From: Malania oleifera
Taxonomy: Eukaryota; Streptophyta; Magnoliopsida; Santalales; Ximeniaceae
DNA length: 64,000 nt
Direction of reading: 5' to 3'
Assembly: GCF_029873635.1 (NCBI RefSeq)
Contig: NC_080420.1
Coordinates: 33,626,231-33,690,230 of the forward strand
Positions 32,840-46,430 of this stretch are shown here, in pieces. How positions within the stretch are numbered: the first letter of the stretch is position 1; the number at the start of each line of letters is the position of its first letter. The notes below the pieces were generated by a model. The model was not told the DNA's origin, made no database searches, and was given only the letters and a program-made list of their open reading frames with translations. The position numbers were made by a program, and so were the translations under genes.

Positions 32840-33957
32840 AACTATAATATCCGGATTTTTTTCTTTAATTATAAAATTCAAAATTAAATAAACAAAATAT
32901 AATTAAATGAAATGATAAATAATTCAACACAAAAAATAAAACTATAGAAGGGATTAAATTTTTATAAAGATATTCGGCAATAAACTTTCTTTTTGCAGGT
33001 GTGGCAATAAAAAAAATCTTGATAAAAGAATCAATATTGAAAGTATTAAATTTAAATTGGGGAAATGTATTTTGTAATACTATTTTAAAAAAATATTTTT
33101 ATTCGATGCTAAGAAAGAGCTTGTGTTATACATTCCATATGGTTTCAAAAATAGCTATAAATAAAAGGGCAAAAAGCACTCACCTATCCTAAAGTCTGAC
33201 AAAATCTCCTTAAAATTTCAAAATTTTCATTGACGAATTTAAAATATAGCACAGATGTTCCTTAATATTTATTAAAAAGATACAAACTTCTCTTTGAAAG
33301 ATTTACTTTTTTATTTCTTTTGTAAAATACAAGGTAATATTTATATCTTTTGAGAAAACCTCAAGAGAGGTACCTATAATTCTTGAAACCTCAGGGAGTC
33401 CCTAAATTTTTTAAAATTTTAGAGATCGGTGTCGTTTAATCAAATCTGAAATTTTAGAGATTGGTGTCGTTTAATCAAGTCTCATAAAGTCATTGGCATT
33501 TGCCCTAAATAAAACTATTAAAATGATGAGATTAAAATAATATAAATATATATTAGTTTTGTATGTTAAATTATTAAAATTTAACCATGTAATTAGATAT
33601 AAGTCTGAAAAATTGTATACATTTTCATATATTTTAAATATTAGTATTAATTTCAAATTTGATAGAAACCTTAAGAGGCTGACATCTTTCAATATTTTTG
33701 AAAATGTGATGCACATGACATATCCTTCTCACTTTTTGAACAGACAAATTTAACATGACAATATATTCATATTTTTTAAAATAAAAAAAAAAATCTAATA
33801 AAGTATAGACATCCTCTTCCCACCTCCTCCCATGTGTTAGTTTCATGGGAATTTCATTCCCATGGAAATCTTACTTTTTTACTAAATTGTCTTTACTGTT
33901 TTGACTTTTAGATTATAATGTCTTCACAATATAATATAATCACATTCTATTTTGTTG
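32840..33957. other. Upstream intergenic region, AT-rich, no gene seen
   Basis: No reading frame with family resemblance. A 35-bp tandem pair at about 33413-33482 shares 'aaattttagagat' and 'ggtgtcgtttaatcaa'. An imperfect palindrome around 'catgggaatttcattcccatg' lies at 33845-33865. It probably holds the distal HSP90.5 promoter. Confidence 0.45.
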
Positions 33958-34400
33958 TGTCGGGCATCCCACTTGTGTCAAACATCAACACTGCAATTAT
34001 TGCTATTGAATATATAATCAAAACTAAAGTAATGCAGAAATTAATAATAAAAGACAACAATAAAGTCATAAAGAACAACACAAAAATTTACAAGATTCGA
34101 TACAAAGCTACTTATGTTTTCGGACGCTGACGATCAATTCACTACTTCTAGAAAAATTACAAATTAGACAAATTCCAAATTGTCAATAGTAATTAGAAAT
34201 ACTCTAGAATACAAATATTATTTGTAACTCTACAAATTTGAGGTGTGATTACAAATAATAAGGGAAGCTCTTTATATAGTTTCAACCTAAAGTTCAATGA
34301 ACATTTCCCACCAATGTGGGACAAAAACCAACAAAACTTCACCTTAACGATAAATTCAACAAATTTTTCAGTCACTAACACTTTTTGGAGTTCCACAACA
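33958..34400 (-). mobile_element. 3' LTR of a Copia element
   Basis: On the minus strand it starts TGTTGTGGAACTCC at 34400 and ends near ...GATGCCCGACA. It carries a TATA box (CTATATAAAG, 34270-34279) in the proper place. It directly follows the end of the Copia RNase H region on the right. The last two bases of the outer end are ambiguous. Confidence 0.7.
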
Positions 34401-36669
34401 TCAGTGCCTTTTAAAAATATTTAGACTTGCAGGATATTGATCAAATCCAAACAATGTTTGAACTTGATTGTTATCAAAATTTGGTTAACATATATGTGGG
34501 ATTCTCAGTTGTAGTAATCTTTGAAAAAATATTTTGCCTTCATCAAGCATATCCCGCATAAAGTGAAAACGAACATCAATGTGCTTTATTCGTGCATCGT
34601 AGACTTGATTCTTTGTCAAATGAATAGCACTCTGGCTATCACAGAACACAATAATATACTTCTAAACAACTCCTATATTTATAAGTAAACCATGTAACCA
34701 AATAGCTTCCTTAACAGCCTTTGAAATTGTCATGTACTCTGCTTTTATTGTAGACAAAGTAATCATAGATTGTAAGGTAGACCTTCAACTTACTGGATCA
34801 TTAGCAAATGTAAATACATATCCAATAGTTGATCGACATTTATCGAGATCACCTACAAAATTAGAATCTACATATCCAACAACACGTTGATCAATAATAT
34901 TATTTTTCTCAAATACTATACCAACATCAATAGTATTCATAATGTATCATAAAATCCATTTCATAGTTTGCCAATGTCCTTTACCCAGATCATGCATATA
35001 CGTGCTCTCCATACTAATAGTTTGTGAAATATCAGTTCTTATACAAACCATTGCATACATCATACTACCAACTGCACTAACTTGTGACATATACTTGCGT
35101 TCCTCATTTGAATTAGGAGATATGCACTAAGTTTGAAGTGAGAAGCAAGTGAAGTGCTAACTAGTTTTGACTACTCGGACATGCCAAAACTTTGTACTAC
35201 CTTCTTCAAATACTATTTTTGAGACAAACTAACTCTTCCTCTCATTCTTTCTCTACTTATCTCCATGTCAAGTATCTTCATTGCTTCACCAAGATCTTTC
35301 ATCTCAAACTCTTGATTTAACTGACTTTTTAATTTTTTAATTTCTTCCATATTTTTGAAGTTATCAACATATCATCAACATACAAAAGTAAATATATAAA
35401 AGATCCATTTTGTAGTCTACGAAAATAAACACAATGATCATGTTTATTTATAACATACTTGTGACCAATTATAAACTAATGAAATTGTTTGTACCATTAT
35501 CTTGGAGATTGTTTTAAACTGTACAATGATTTTCCCAGTTTGCATATCCAATTTTCTTTTTCAGCAATCTTAAATCCATATGGCTGAATCACATTGATTT
35601 CCTCTTCCAAATCCACCATGTAAAAATGCAATTTTCGCATCAAGCTGAACTAATTCAAGATCAAATTCTGCTACCAAATCCAACAAAATTTGAATGGAAG
35701 AATGTTTGACAATTGGAGAAAACACCTTATTATAACCAATACCTTCTTTATGTGCGTAGCTTTTAGCTACCAAATATCTTTGAAGTGAACATTATTTGCA
35801 TATGGAAATCCTTTTTTCTTTACATAAACTCATTTGCAACCAATTACTTTCTTACCTTTGGGCAATTGGGCTTGCTCCTAAGTTTGATTCTTATGAAGAG
35901 ACTGCATTTCTTCATTCATTGCTTTTTTTCCATTTGTCTGATTCAGAGTTCCTCACTACTTCTTTAAAAGTACAAGAAACATTATCATTTACAACGGGAA
36001 GCACATATGCTACCATGTCAGTATACCGAGCAGGTTTTTGAATTTCTCTCTTTGGTCTTTGAGAAACAATTGATTCTTCTTGCTGTGAATATTCTCGAAC
36101 TGAAATCTCTTTTTCTTGTATATTGTTCCCCATTGTAACTAGAAGGTTACATTGTGTAGCCTCATTTCTCATTGGGTTTCCCAAAATTGTCTTAACCTCC
36201 ACCTGTTGTTGAGTACTATTTGTCTTTTCTTCAACTAGTGACTCTTTATGTATTATTTTTTTTATTATCGCAAGTTCATCAAAAGTCACATCCCCACTTA
36301 GAATCATTCTTTTTTCGTCTCTAGACACCAAAGATGGTATCCTTTGACTCCTGTACTAATCCCCAAGAATATTGTTTTCTTGGCTCTAGGATCCAACTTA
36401 AATTCTTTAACATGATAATATTCAATAGTACCAACTACATGTAAAGAATCATAATCATTAGCATGTTCTCCAGACCATACCTCATAGGGTGTTTTTCCCC
36501 CAATAGCAGATGGTGGTAGGCGATTGATGAGATGACACACATACCAAATAAACAAAGCCCAAAACCTTTTGTCCAACCCAACATTAGGCTACATACATTA
36601 AACTTTCTCTAGCAAAGTCTGATTCATGCGCTCTGCTATCCCATTCTATTGTGGTGTATTTCTAACTGT
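34401..36669 (-). mobile_element. Copia-type pol: integrase end, reverse transcriptase, RNase H (decayed)
   Basis: Minus strand, right to left. Integrase C-terminal part: NTPQ-NGIAERMNQTLL at the right edge, then NRLPPSAIGGKTPYEVWSG and KLDPRAKKTIFLG. Reverse transcriptase start: EGIGYNKVFSPIVK and LVQLDAKIAFLHG (35570-35773). GYVDSNFVGDLDKCRSTIGYVF near 34800-34880. RNase H: 'CDSQSAIHLTKN' and 'KHIDVRFHFMRDM' (34540-34660). The order and motifs are those of Tnt1-like elements. The RT catalytic core is missing or unreadable and stops are frequent. The integrase continues at 38667-38689 beyond a solo LTR. Confidence 0.85.
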
Positions 36670-38661
36670 TGTAAAAACCTAAACCGTAGTATGTGGATTT
36701 AATATTGGAAATAAGGGTAAAGTGGTAATTTGGGCAAGCTTCGTCGACGAAGTCCCTTTTGTTCTCGACGACGAAATTCAGTGTCTTGCCGACAAGGAGA
36801 CCCTGAGGGATTTTAGAGAAATTTGGAACCTTGGCTCGTCAACGAGGCCACCATCTCGTCGACGAAGGCAATGGCAGACTCGTCGATGAGGACGCCAATT
36901 TGCCGACGAATTCACCTGAGTTAAAGGACTATAAATATCCAAAAAGGTTGCTTCCAAGCTAAGTTTGCTTAAAAATCTCACTCTCTTTCTCTAAAACTTG
37001 AAGCTCTCTCTCTCTTGATTTCTACGTCGTTCGTCGCCTGATTTGTAAATCGGACATTACTGCGAGGATCAGGGAAGGATTCTCTACGTTTCTAGAAGAT
37101 CGGAATTTCGTCTCGAGCGATTTCGAGTTTCGAGCTAAAAAAGAGGTAAGGCTCGGTTTTCGTTTCTTATTCAGAATATGTGTAGTAGTATGAATTGTAA
37201 GCCTGTGTTGTACTGTGGTTTGTAGGTTTTGGGGACCAAGAGTTCATAGTTGGAATTCGGGTTGAGGTTAGAGGATTCAGTTTATATCAGTTATTTTTTA
37301 AATCAGGATTGGTAAGCCTATATGCTACGATCGTATGTATGTTTTGGTAACTTATTTGGAGAAATCTATCGAGTAACATACGAGATTTTTGGGTTACAAA
37401 TTTCGAGAAAATTTGGGGATTTCAGGTATCATCTCTGCTTTGTTTGGAAAACCGTTTGTTTTGTTTAAACTGTATTAGTGAGATGACTGTTATCCATATT
37501 TGTATAAACTGTATACTTGAATTGGAAAATGATATGATTTGTCGTAAAACAAATAAATGTGGTATGTATGGTTGTATGTAATTATTCCAGGTATTTTGTA
37601 AAACAACTATGTGGTGGCTAATTACTGTACGCTGATATGTATAGGAGTGTGAGCTCCAAAATGATTCCAGGTTTTGTGAAATCTGCTAGTGGCGGATAAT
37701 TATTGTACGTCGAAACAACAATGTGGCGGCTAATTACCGTACGCTGTGCCATGTACCAGTGTGAAAACCGTGAGCGAGAGTGTCCGACTTTATATCTGAG
37801 GGTGTAAAATATCACTATGTATCCCAGCTGGTCACTGAGGGGTGTGAGCTACACGTTATTGGCTATGTAATCACTGTGAAGTTCGGGTTTCATGGAGTAG
37901 TTGCGTGTTGGCAATGTAATCGCTGCGAAACTTCGATTTCATGGAGTTGTTGCGTACTAGTGTGAGCTACATTGTATTGGCAATGTAATCACTGTGAAGT
38001 TTCGGGTTTCATAGCGTAGTTGCGTATTAGTGTAACGACACTGACCATATGTTTTGGGTATCGTATGAACTAGAATGCATTTGTGAAAATACAGGAACTG
38101 TATGGAATTGTATGGAAATGTTTTCGAACTGTATCGTATTGTATAGTGTTATGTTTTGCGTAAAATAACACTGGTATGCCATACACTGATATAACATATT
38201 TTCTTCCTTACTGAGAGGTGTCTCACCTCGAATGTACGTACAATGTTTTCAGGTCCATTAGGTCACCGTATTTAGCATCCTAGCAATCGGAAGCGGGGGT
38301 GTCGTAGCTGCTGTTAGTACCTGATTAGGTACGAGATTTTGTAACAAGGTTCTCGTGATGGTTTTTGTAGACACTCGGAGTATGTACAGTATTTATGGGA
38401 TTGTATACCTTAGTATTGTATGGGTTTGTGTATCCTAGTTTTGTACCGACTCTGGTATGGTATGTCATATAGATAAATGAAGCATTTCCACTGCGTAACT
38501 GATGAGTATGGATGTATATGTGTATGTTTATAGGGTATCCGTGTACCTCACGAGATCGGAGCCTCTTATTGTATTGTATCATGTATGCTTGAATTGATAT
38601 AGAGACATGTTAAGTTACTATATTCACACCTGGGATCCATCTGCAAGTTAGGGGCATGACA
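36670..38661 (+). mobile_element. Solo LTR (family B, gypsy-type) with target duplication actgt
   Basis: Starts TGTAAAAACC and ends GGGGCATGACA, flanked by the perfect 5-bp duplication actgt (36665-36669 and 38662-38666). Removing it restores the Copia integrase reading TVRNTPQ-NG. The first part has several short palindromic 'cgtcgacgaa' repeats (36740-36900). The second part has a 'cttactgagaggtgtctcacc' motif near 38213 that is shared with the LTR at 49129-51977. Orientation was assigned from these similarities. Confidence 0.85.
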
Positions 38662-38689
38662 ACTGTAAAGTGTTAAACTATAGTTTCAT

Positions 38690-40948
38690 TGTAATACCCT
38701 AACCCAAAAGGATCTAGGATATTTACTTTTATTATTGATTTACAGCGGAAGTTAATAAACTCAATTATTATTAAACTAGAGCATTAATTAACTGTATTAC
38801 AATCATTTATTTTAAAAGAAGAAAAATTACACAATGCATAATCATCTGCCATCGTACTAATATTTCTAATAATTCTTTATTTTTCTATCCCCACCCGCAT
38901 GCTTGTTATGCCTGATTTTCAATATGCCCTTCAGAGTTATCTGAAATGTAAAATATGATTAGGGTAAGACGACGCTCAGTAAGTAAATAAGATTATTATT
39001 AGTATGTGGCCAAAATGAGCTTCTAAAGTTTCGTAAAATAATATTTAATATTATAACTTCAAAACTGCTTCTAAAATAAATATAAATTTAAAAATTTCTG
39101 CATAAAACTTTTACCATCAACTATAATAGTAAAATTTAATAACTATATACTGTGATTGTTAAATTAAACTTTTAACTTTAAAAGTGTAAAAATATTTAAT
39201 TATATATATACATATACTTTTTTCCTTATAAGTTTTCTTTAGCTCATCATTTAGGCACAAGAATGACCTTTTTTCATATAAACATATACTTTTCTTTCAA
39301 ATCATCAATAATTTTGTACATGCAATTAAATATGTATAAACATATATTATAAAAATCAATCTTAGGCTTATTAGCTGTAAGTCATGTTTACCCTCATGAC
39401 TGGGTTGTGCAGTCCGAAAACTGGACTTAACTGACTGGCCTACCAAACTAAATCAACATACAAATCATTAAGTGAGATTTTCCTTATTAAGTTCTGGTTC
39501 GGAATCAGGTGGACACTCAGGAGAAATTCACTATCATATATAACCACTCTGAAACAGTGTGGGTGCACTTTGATCCGTTTAAACTTTAAACTGCGGTATC
39601 GAACATCTGTAACTTTGAATTTCCTTTGGCATAAGGGGTTTTAAAACCATTTTATTATAATTTATACAATTTTAAAAAATATTATGAAAATCTCATCTTT
39701 ACTCATATTTTCATAAAATATACAACGTAGAAATAAACTCATGCCACACAATTTTTATGTCAAAAATATTTTTTATAATATAAATAATGCTAAAAATTAC
39801 CCGAGTCGATTAGAACATTTCTTAGCCCAAAAATAAATGCAAGAATATTAAAGATTAAAACTGATATAATTAAATATGCACGAAAATAAACTCAGGGAAA
39901 TTTTATGAAACTAACTAACATAATCAAAATTTACTTACAAATAAACTCGGGTAAAAATTTTAAATAAAATCTAACATAATCAAATTTATTTACCTCTTCC
40001 TTTACCTTGTGCTGCGAACACAATGAACATCTCAAAAAAATGAGATCGGAAAGAGTTGGTGAGTGAGAATTTAATTATAACAAAAATTCTCTCTTTACCA
40101 CTAATTCTTTTACTCACTAATCCTTCTCTTCTTTTGAATTTTTTTTTTTTTGTGAAAAATGAAGGTTGAGAGCTTCCTATTTATAGGAAAGAAAATAAAA
40201 TTTGAAAAAGTGTGGGGAGAGTGGTAAAATTATAATTATTTTTTTTAAATTTAAGAATGGGCATTGGATGAACTAGGTATGAGTTAAAAATGGGATGGAG
40301 ATGAAGATCATGTGGGGGAAATGAGAGTATTTGCCGACACTCCCATTTAATTAATTAAACAATTTTTTTTTAAATCATTATTATTATTATTACCATTGTT
40401 ATTATTTTTAAGCTATGTTTTAATATTTTTTTTTAAAAAAATTAAATCCGAATTTCGAAAACTCATGTGGGTCCCACATGATCTTGTGGGCCCCACACAA
40501 CTTTGAGACCCAAGTGGGTCCTATGTAACTCCTATAGTCCTCATACAATTTTATGAGCCCTACACAATTTCGAGACTCATGTGGACCCTCACACGGCTTC
40601 AGGACTCATGTGAGCCCCACACTATCTTGTGGGCCCACATAGGATACCTATATTATTATTATTTTATCATATATTTCTACAAATTATGTCAGCCAAAATA
40701 TTATTTTATGTACTTATTTACATATACAAACAGTATCTACCTTGTTTATCCTATAAAATTCCATTTTGACAAGGTCGACCTCCAGGGAGTGATTGAGCCG
40801 CAATGATCTCTGAGCATTCACTTAGATAAGGTCTTTCTTAGGTATCAAACATGGAATCAAGGATCCTAACAAAGAAATACTTTCGTTTTGATACTAACTA
40901 AATGACCATTATTATTATTCTACACAATTTTTTTTTTTGGTTGTTACA
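38690..40948 (-). mobile_element. 3' LTR of a Ty3/gypsy element
   Basis: Starts TGTAATACCC and ends TTGTTACA. On the minus strand it is preceded by a textbook polypurine tract (40949-40961, AAGGAGTGGAGGA), which fixes both boundary and orientation. It lies inside the Copia integrase fragment (38667-38689). Very AT-rich with 'catgtgggcccca' repeats at 40460-40640. Confidence 0.8.
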
Positions 40949-41522
40949 TCCTCCACTCCTTATAAAAATTTCATCATCGAAATTTACTAAAATTAAAATG
41001 AGTACCTTGTATAATGTTGTGTTTTTATCCGATCCTGCTATTGTTGGCGTATTTCTACTTCTAGTTCCCATGATGCTTCCTCAATGTCATGGTTGTGCCA
41101 GAGCACTTTTACCAATGAAATCTTCTTCGTGCGTAACTTCTGATCCTTCTTGTCTAAAATCTAGATTGGTACTTCTTCATATGATAGAGTGTCACTAACT
41201 TTTAACGACTCATAACTTATCATATGAGAAGGGTCTGAAACGTACTTCTTTAACATTAAGAAATGGAATACATCATGAATTCTAGATTGTGCGGGGGTAG
41301 GGCAATTCTGTAAGCGACTGGACCTATATTCTCCAATAGCTCTAATGGTCCAATATACCTAGGGCTTAGTTTGCCCTTTTCCCCAAATCTCATGATTTTT
41401 AAAAAATATATTATCCCCCACTTCAAACTCTAACTCATGCCAACAAGTATTCACATAATTCCTTTGCTGACTTTGAGCGGTTTTTATTTTGTCCTGGATG
41501 AGCTTAATTTTATTAGAGGTCC
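40949..41522 (-). mobile_element. Gypsy integrase C-terminus and tail
   Basis: The minus strand shows 'KIKLIQDKIKTAQSQQRNYV', then 'LEFEVGDNIFFK', then 'GKLSPRYIGPLELLENIGPVAYRIALPP'. These are the standard chromovirus-like integrase C-terminal blocks (consensus ...DLEFEVGDHVFLKV...GKLSPRYIGPFEIL...). The following chromodomain region is degenerate. It continues at 43571 beyond the solo LTR. Confidence 0.85.
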
Positions 41523-43565
41523 TATTAGCTTTAGTGTATTCACAAGAGGGAGATGAATTGGGTTTAAAAAATTACTTCCTAGGTCAATCAGTTTAATAGT
41601 AGTATTACTCAACCTAGGACCTTTCTAAGCATTCACAATCCCAATCAAATATTTAAACAATAAATATAAACATACAGGTGCAAAAAGTAAATTGCAGAAA
41701 ATAAAATCAACACCAGATATGTCATCGAAGTTCGACCAACTATGCCTACATCCCCGCCTCTAGCTCGCAAGCCTAAGGATTCCATTAAAGGCTCACTTAA
41801 CGGGTGGAGCGGCACCTAATATAACCAGGTCAATTAACACAGGGTTGAACTCAACCTTTACAAATTCTCCTTGCGGTGCGGAGAAGGCCCTAGGTCAAAT
41901 TCATAGGGCTGACCCCAATCTGATCCTTCCGAGTTAGATCAAACCCCCTCAGGCCACGCTTGGAAATACAATAGTATTTTTCACAATATAAATGGTACAG
42001 TGATTATGCTTCTCAAGTAAAGCAGATATGTACCCAATACGCGTAATCACATACACTTCAATAATATAAGTAATGTAAGCTCAGTGATGTGTATTTTTGT
42101 GCAAGCCACACTCAATAAGATATGATCGCTAATATGCTCAAGAGTGTTATAAACAAGTTGTATCTTTGAAACAAACTAAATGAAATCTCAATAGCAAATC
42201 AAGGTTTCAAAGATGTTAATCAAATATTCAAACTTAATTCAAAATATTTTTCTTCAATGTAATGAGCTCAATAGTAGTTTGAAAAATATTATAACTTGTT
42301 GAAAATATTTTTGCACAACAAAATCAAAGTTATGGGACACTTGCATAACAATGCAAATATCCTAAGTCTGCTAGTTTATCCTAACACAAGATTTATTACA
42401 TTGAAATATGTGGGATAAATTTTGTTAACTCCCTAGAAATAGATAAATCAATCAAACAAGAACAATGGGAGTATTAGCACTATATAATAAACACAAGACT
42501 ACTCAATAAACTCTCACAATATCAAGATATATCGAGGGAATAAATATTTGAGAGTATTTTGGGCAAAATGGGATTTTGAGATAGAGAGGATTTTTGCTAA
42601 TTATTTTGGCTAATCTCATCTTAATCCATACAAATGAATCCATATTTATAGACAAGGTCAAAAATATAACCGTTTGAGACTTATTGGGTACTATTAGAAA
42701 AGTTTCAAAATGCTTAAGCACATTTAACCCTTATTAACTCAATTTTATCTCAATTAATTAATTTTTAACCTGGCGAGGTTTGGGTGGCTAAACTATGGTT
42801 CGCTTGCCCAAACAGACACAGGAATAAAAGTTATTTAAATATGTTCGATCACCCGTGTCATGCTTCGGCAACCCGAATCAAGGTCAGTAGCCTTTGTTCA
42901 TAACTTCGGGTGCCCAGTCATAGGGTCAGTAGCCCAAACTCATGTGTTCGATCGCCCGGAGCTCTTTTTGAACTATATCTCTCAGTGGAATGTCCCTTTC
43001 GAAGGGTTCGGGCGCTCGTGGACAGCACGCACAATATGGTTCGGTCGCTCGAGAGCCCAAGTCAACTATTGTCTCTTCAACAGTTCGGGCACCGAAGGAG
43101 TTTTGAACTCCTGGGGTTCGGTCGCCCGAGCTCTCTCAAATTCCTTAAAAATATTCAATTTAAGCACATTTTTAACACTCTTGTATTTTTTATGATATAT
43201 GTGGGAGTATTGGACCTAGAGTCATACTAGGGACTTACTGAGGCCATTTTGAGATAGTCCCAAAAATCCAGTGTCGGTTGACCATGCCCTAAGGTCATTC
43301 GGTTCCTATGGTCATTCTACGGTCATTTTGAGCTTACAAAACTTACATGCATGACATGCAGAGATTATTACAGACCAATATCCTAATTACTATTATAGAC
43401 CCATATAATACAAATTACAACAAGAAATAATCTTCAGGGTCTTCATGCTTTGCTTCATGTGCCATTACTTGATCTGCTAAAATGAACCTGCACATACACT
43501 TTAAAGCCATCAAATACCTGAGCATTTGTCATTATCAAAATACGATATGACCTATAAGGTCAACA
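41523..43565 (-). mobile_element. Solo LTR (LTR family A, copy 3) with target duplication ggtcc
   Basis: Flanked by the perfect duplication ggtcc (41518-41522 and 43566-43570). It ends CA and starts TA, in place of TG. The aagaggg motif begins exactly 21 bases from the end, as in copies 1 and 2, and the 'cctacatccccgcct' block lies near 41748. Removing it restores the gypsy integrase frame into 'GERRLLGPEII'-type sequence. Confidence 0.88.
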
Positions 43566-43570
43566 GGTCC

Positions 43571-44925
43571 TTTATATAATCTCGGGACCTAAAAGTCATC
43601 GTTCGCCAACCTCATCCCAATATAATGGGGATTGGCATTTTCGACCATATAATGCTTTATATGATGTCATCTTTATGCTGGATTGATAACTGTTGTTATA
43701 GGCAAACTCAACTAACGGCAGATACTAAATCCAACTTCCTTTGAAATTTGAAATCCAGTACACAAGCTCTCAACATATCCTCCAATATCTGAATGGTTCT
43801 CTCTGATTGTCCATCAGTTTAAGGATGAAATGTCGTGCTGAAAGTAAGTCGAGATCCCAAGGCTCTTTGCAAATTCTTTCAGAATTGTGATGTGAATCGT
43901 GGATCTTGATCTGATACGATAGACACGGGCACACAATGTAGTTTAACTATCTCTTGAACATACACCTGTGCAAGCTTGGTCATAAAGTAGTTAACTTTGA
44001 TCGAAATAAAGTGAGCGGTCTTCATTAGACGATTAACAACCACCCAAATGGCGTTCTATCAATGGAGTGCTAGAGGTAGCTTAATTACAAAATCCATAGA
44101 GATGTGCTCCCATTTCCACTCGGGAATGTGGAGTGGTTGTAGTGGTCCTGCTGGTCTCTAATGTTTAACCTTTACTTGCTGACAAGTAAGACACTGTTCC
44201 ATGAATTGTGCAATCTCCCTTTTCGTGTTATTCCACCAAAAGATTCTCTCAAGTCCCGATACATCTTTGTGCTTCCTGGATGCACTGTATAAAGAAATCG
44301 ATGAGCTTCTTCCAAGAATGTTCTTTTGATATTTTTGTCATTGGGCACACACAATCTAGTTTGGAATCTCAAAACTCCATCGTTAGAGATGTTAAAATTT
44401 CCCTTCAATCAGCTCTGTACCTTACCCATAATCTTCATTAGCTCTACATCTTCCATCTGTGTAGCCTTAATCTTTTCTAGTAAGGTCTGTTGGATTACCA
44501 GATTAGCAATGAGAGCTTGATGATTTCTCTCCACTATTTCCACACCAAATCTTTCTAGGTCCATCATGATTTGATGTTGGGTCACCATTGTAGAGACTGA
44601 TGCATTCAATGACTTTCAACTTAATGCATCTGCTACCACGTTGGCTTTCCCCAGGTGATAGTTGATGGTGCAATCATAATCTTTGATTATTTCTAACCAT
44701 ATTTTCTATCTCATATATAATTCCTTTTGCGTGAAGAAGTACTTGAAACTTTTATGATCTGTGAAAATCTCACACCTTTCACCATACAAATAGTGTCTCC
44801 AGATCTTTAGGTCGAATAACACAGCTGCCAGATCCAAATTGTGTGTTGGATAATTTTTCTCGTACTCTTTAAGTTGTCGAGAAGCATATGCAATGACCTT
44901 CCCCTGTTGCATTAACACATACCAT
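43571..44925 (-). mobile_element. Gypsy pol: RNase H and integrase
   Basis: Minus strand, right to left. RNase [21 protein letters not shown] and [15 protein letters not shown] (44706-44918). Integrase zinc-binding end: DGVLRFQTRLCVPND, then HPGSTKMYRDL (44172-44408). Integrase core: '[26 protein letters not shown]' around 43760-43830. The frame is broken by stops. Upstream RT and gag are missing; the element is cut at about 44925 by a family A LTR. Confidence 0.85.
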
Positions 44926-45443
44926 TAACACACATACGATTGAGCATATTAGCACAACTTGAGAGATCACACTACTGAGGTTGTGATTGGGATTTCAAAT
45001 CTTATACTACACATCTTAGCTAAAGCTACTTTGATCCTCAAAAGGTTTTCTTGTGATTATTGCACAAGCATTTTGATATTGAGGTTTGGTAAATCACACT
45101 ACTTGTTAATATTTAGTCTCATAGAGTTCTTCATATAAACTGGTCTACTTGTTGATATTTAGTTTTCAAAGAACTTTTCAACTCAAAATCTATTATTGAA
45201 TATAAGTTGAGTGATTGATCTTGAGTGTACTTATTTATAGATTATTTTGATAAGATCAATACTTGAGAAAAGCTTTCACAATTGGTTAAACGTTTTTGAA
45301 TCAAGTGTGTATTCAGTTAAATGTTCTATATTTTTGATATCTTAAAACCACTTGATTAAATATCCTTAGTGTTTATAACTATATATTTTATTGTGGGATA
45401 TTTTCTAGAAAACATTATATTCGGATTTTGATCTTTGGAAATC

Positions 45444-45479
<36 letters not shown>

Positions 45480-46256
45480 CATATTACAAAGATCGTATTG
45501 TGAGTGAATATTTGAAAGAAAGCTTGTTGATTTTGATTGATATAATATTCAAAACAAAGTTTTTGATAAGTTCACATTTGATATTCGTGCATTTTCGTAA
45601 AGTGAACTAGAACCCTAATTTTCTCCAAAGCTTTTACTTATATCATTACTTGAGAGTTTTGATAGAAAAGGAAATTGTGTGTTGAAGCATATCATTCATC
45701 TAACGATTATATCGTTACATACATATTGAGCTTCAAGTTTCATCATATATATATGTGATAGGTTTCAAGTGTACTCACTAGCTTTGTTAGAAGCGAATCT
45801 TGAATTGTTTTGCAGATTTGATATTATATTGTAATCACGGTTTGAGTTGTGAACCAGGTGAGGAGGAAGTTGTGCCTCTTGTAAGCAGCGCATGTAAGGG
45901 AAACTTTGTCCCAATTAGAGGAGCAGGGATATAGCGGAATCCTTGAGTGGGTTGCTCAAGGCGAGGATGTAGGCCGAGTTGGCTAAACCTCATAAAATCT
46001 ATATTTGCCTTCTCTCTTCCCTTATCTTTTCATTTTTCACATCGCATTTCAATATCTAGCTTGCATGTGTATGTTGAATAACTCCACACACACTTAATTG
46101 GATAAAAAAAATTCATTGATAAAATAAATTTAAATCATCCTTAAACTCCTACATTTAATTTGTTAAACATAGAAATCAGGATTAAGGGGTAATTAACTTT
46201 AAAGGTTTTAAAAATACCCAATTCATCCCCCTCTTGGGATTACACCTTAATAAACA
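44926..46256 (+). mobile_element. LTR family A, reverse-oriented copy 4, left end uncertain
   Basis: The right end (…ccctcttggg…taaaca) mirrors copies 1-3, with the same 21 bases between the aagaggg motif and the LTR end. The 'aggcgaggatgtaggcc' block near 45960-45980 is the reverse complement of the conserved family block. A TTGGTATAAACC sequence just outside (46260 on) resembles a decayed primer-binding site. A (TA)n microsatellite sits at 45447-45477. I could not place the left end or a convincing target duplication. Confidence 0.6.
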
Positions 46257-46430
46257 CATTGGTATAAACCGGCACACACAACTCTCGATTAAACCTTGAA
46301 ACATACATCTCTCGGTATTTAACCAGCATCTCATTTCTTCATTTTCTGATAGCAATTTGGAACTCCAGTTCCTATATCTCATACATATATTTTTCAAGTT
46401 CAGTATATTTTCATTTAGTGCCTCATGTCA
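46257..46430. other. Short unassigned stretch between two LTRs
   Basis: No family resemblance beyond the possible primer-binding site at its left edge. Confidence 0.4.

Noticed and set aside
42860-43230. Overlapping 106-111 codon plus-strand frames
   Set aside because: They lie within a solo LTR bounded by the ggtcc target duplication; repeated 'ttcgg.cgcccga' motifs explain the openness.
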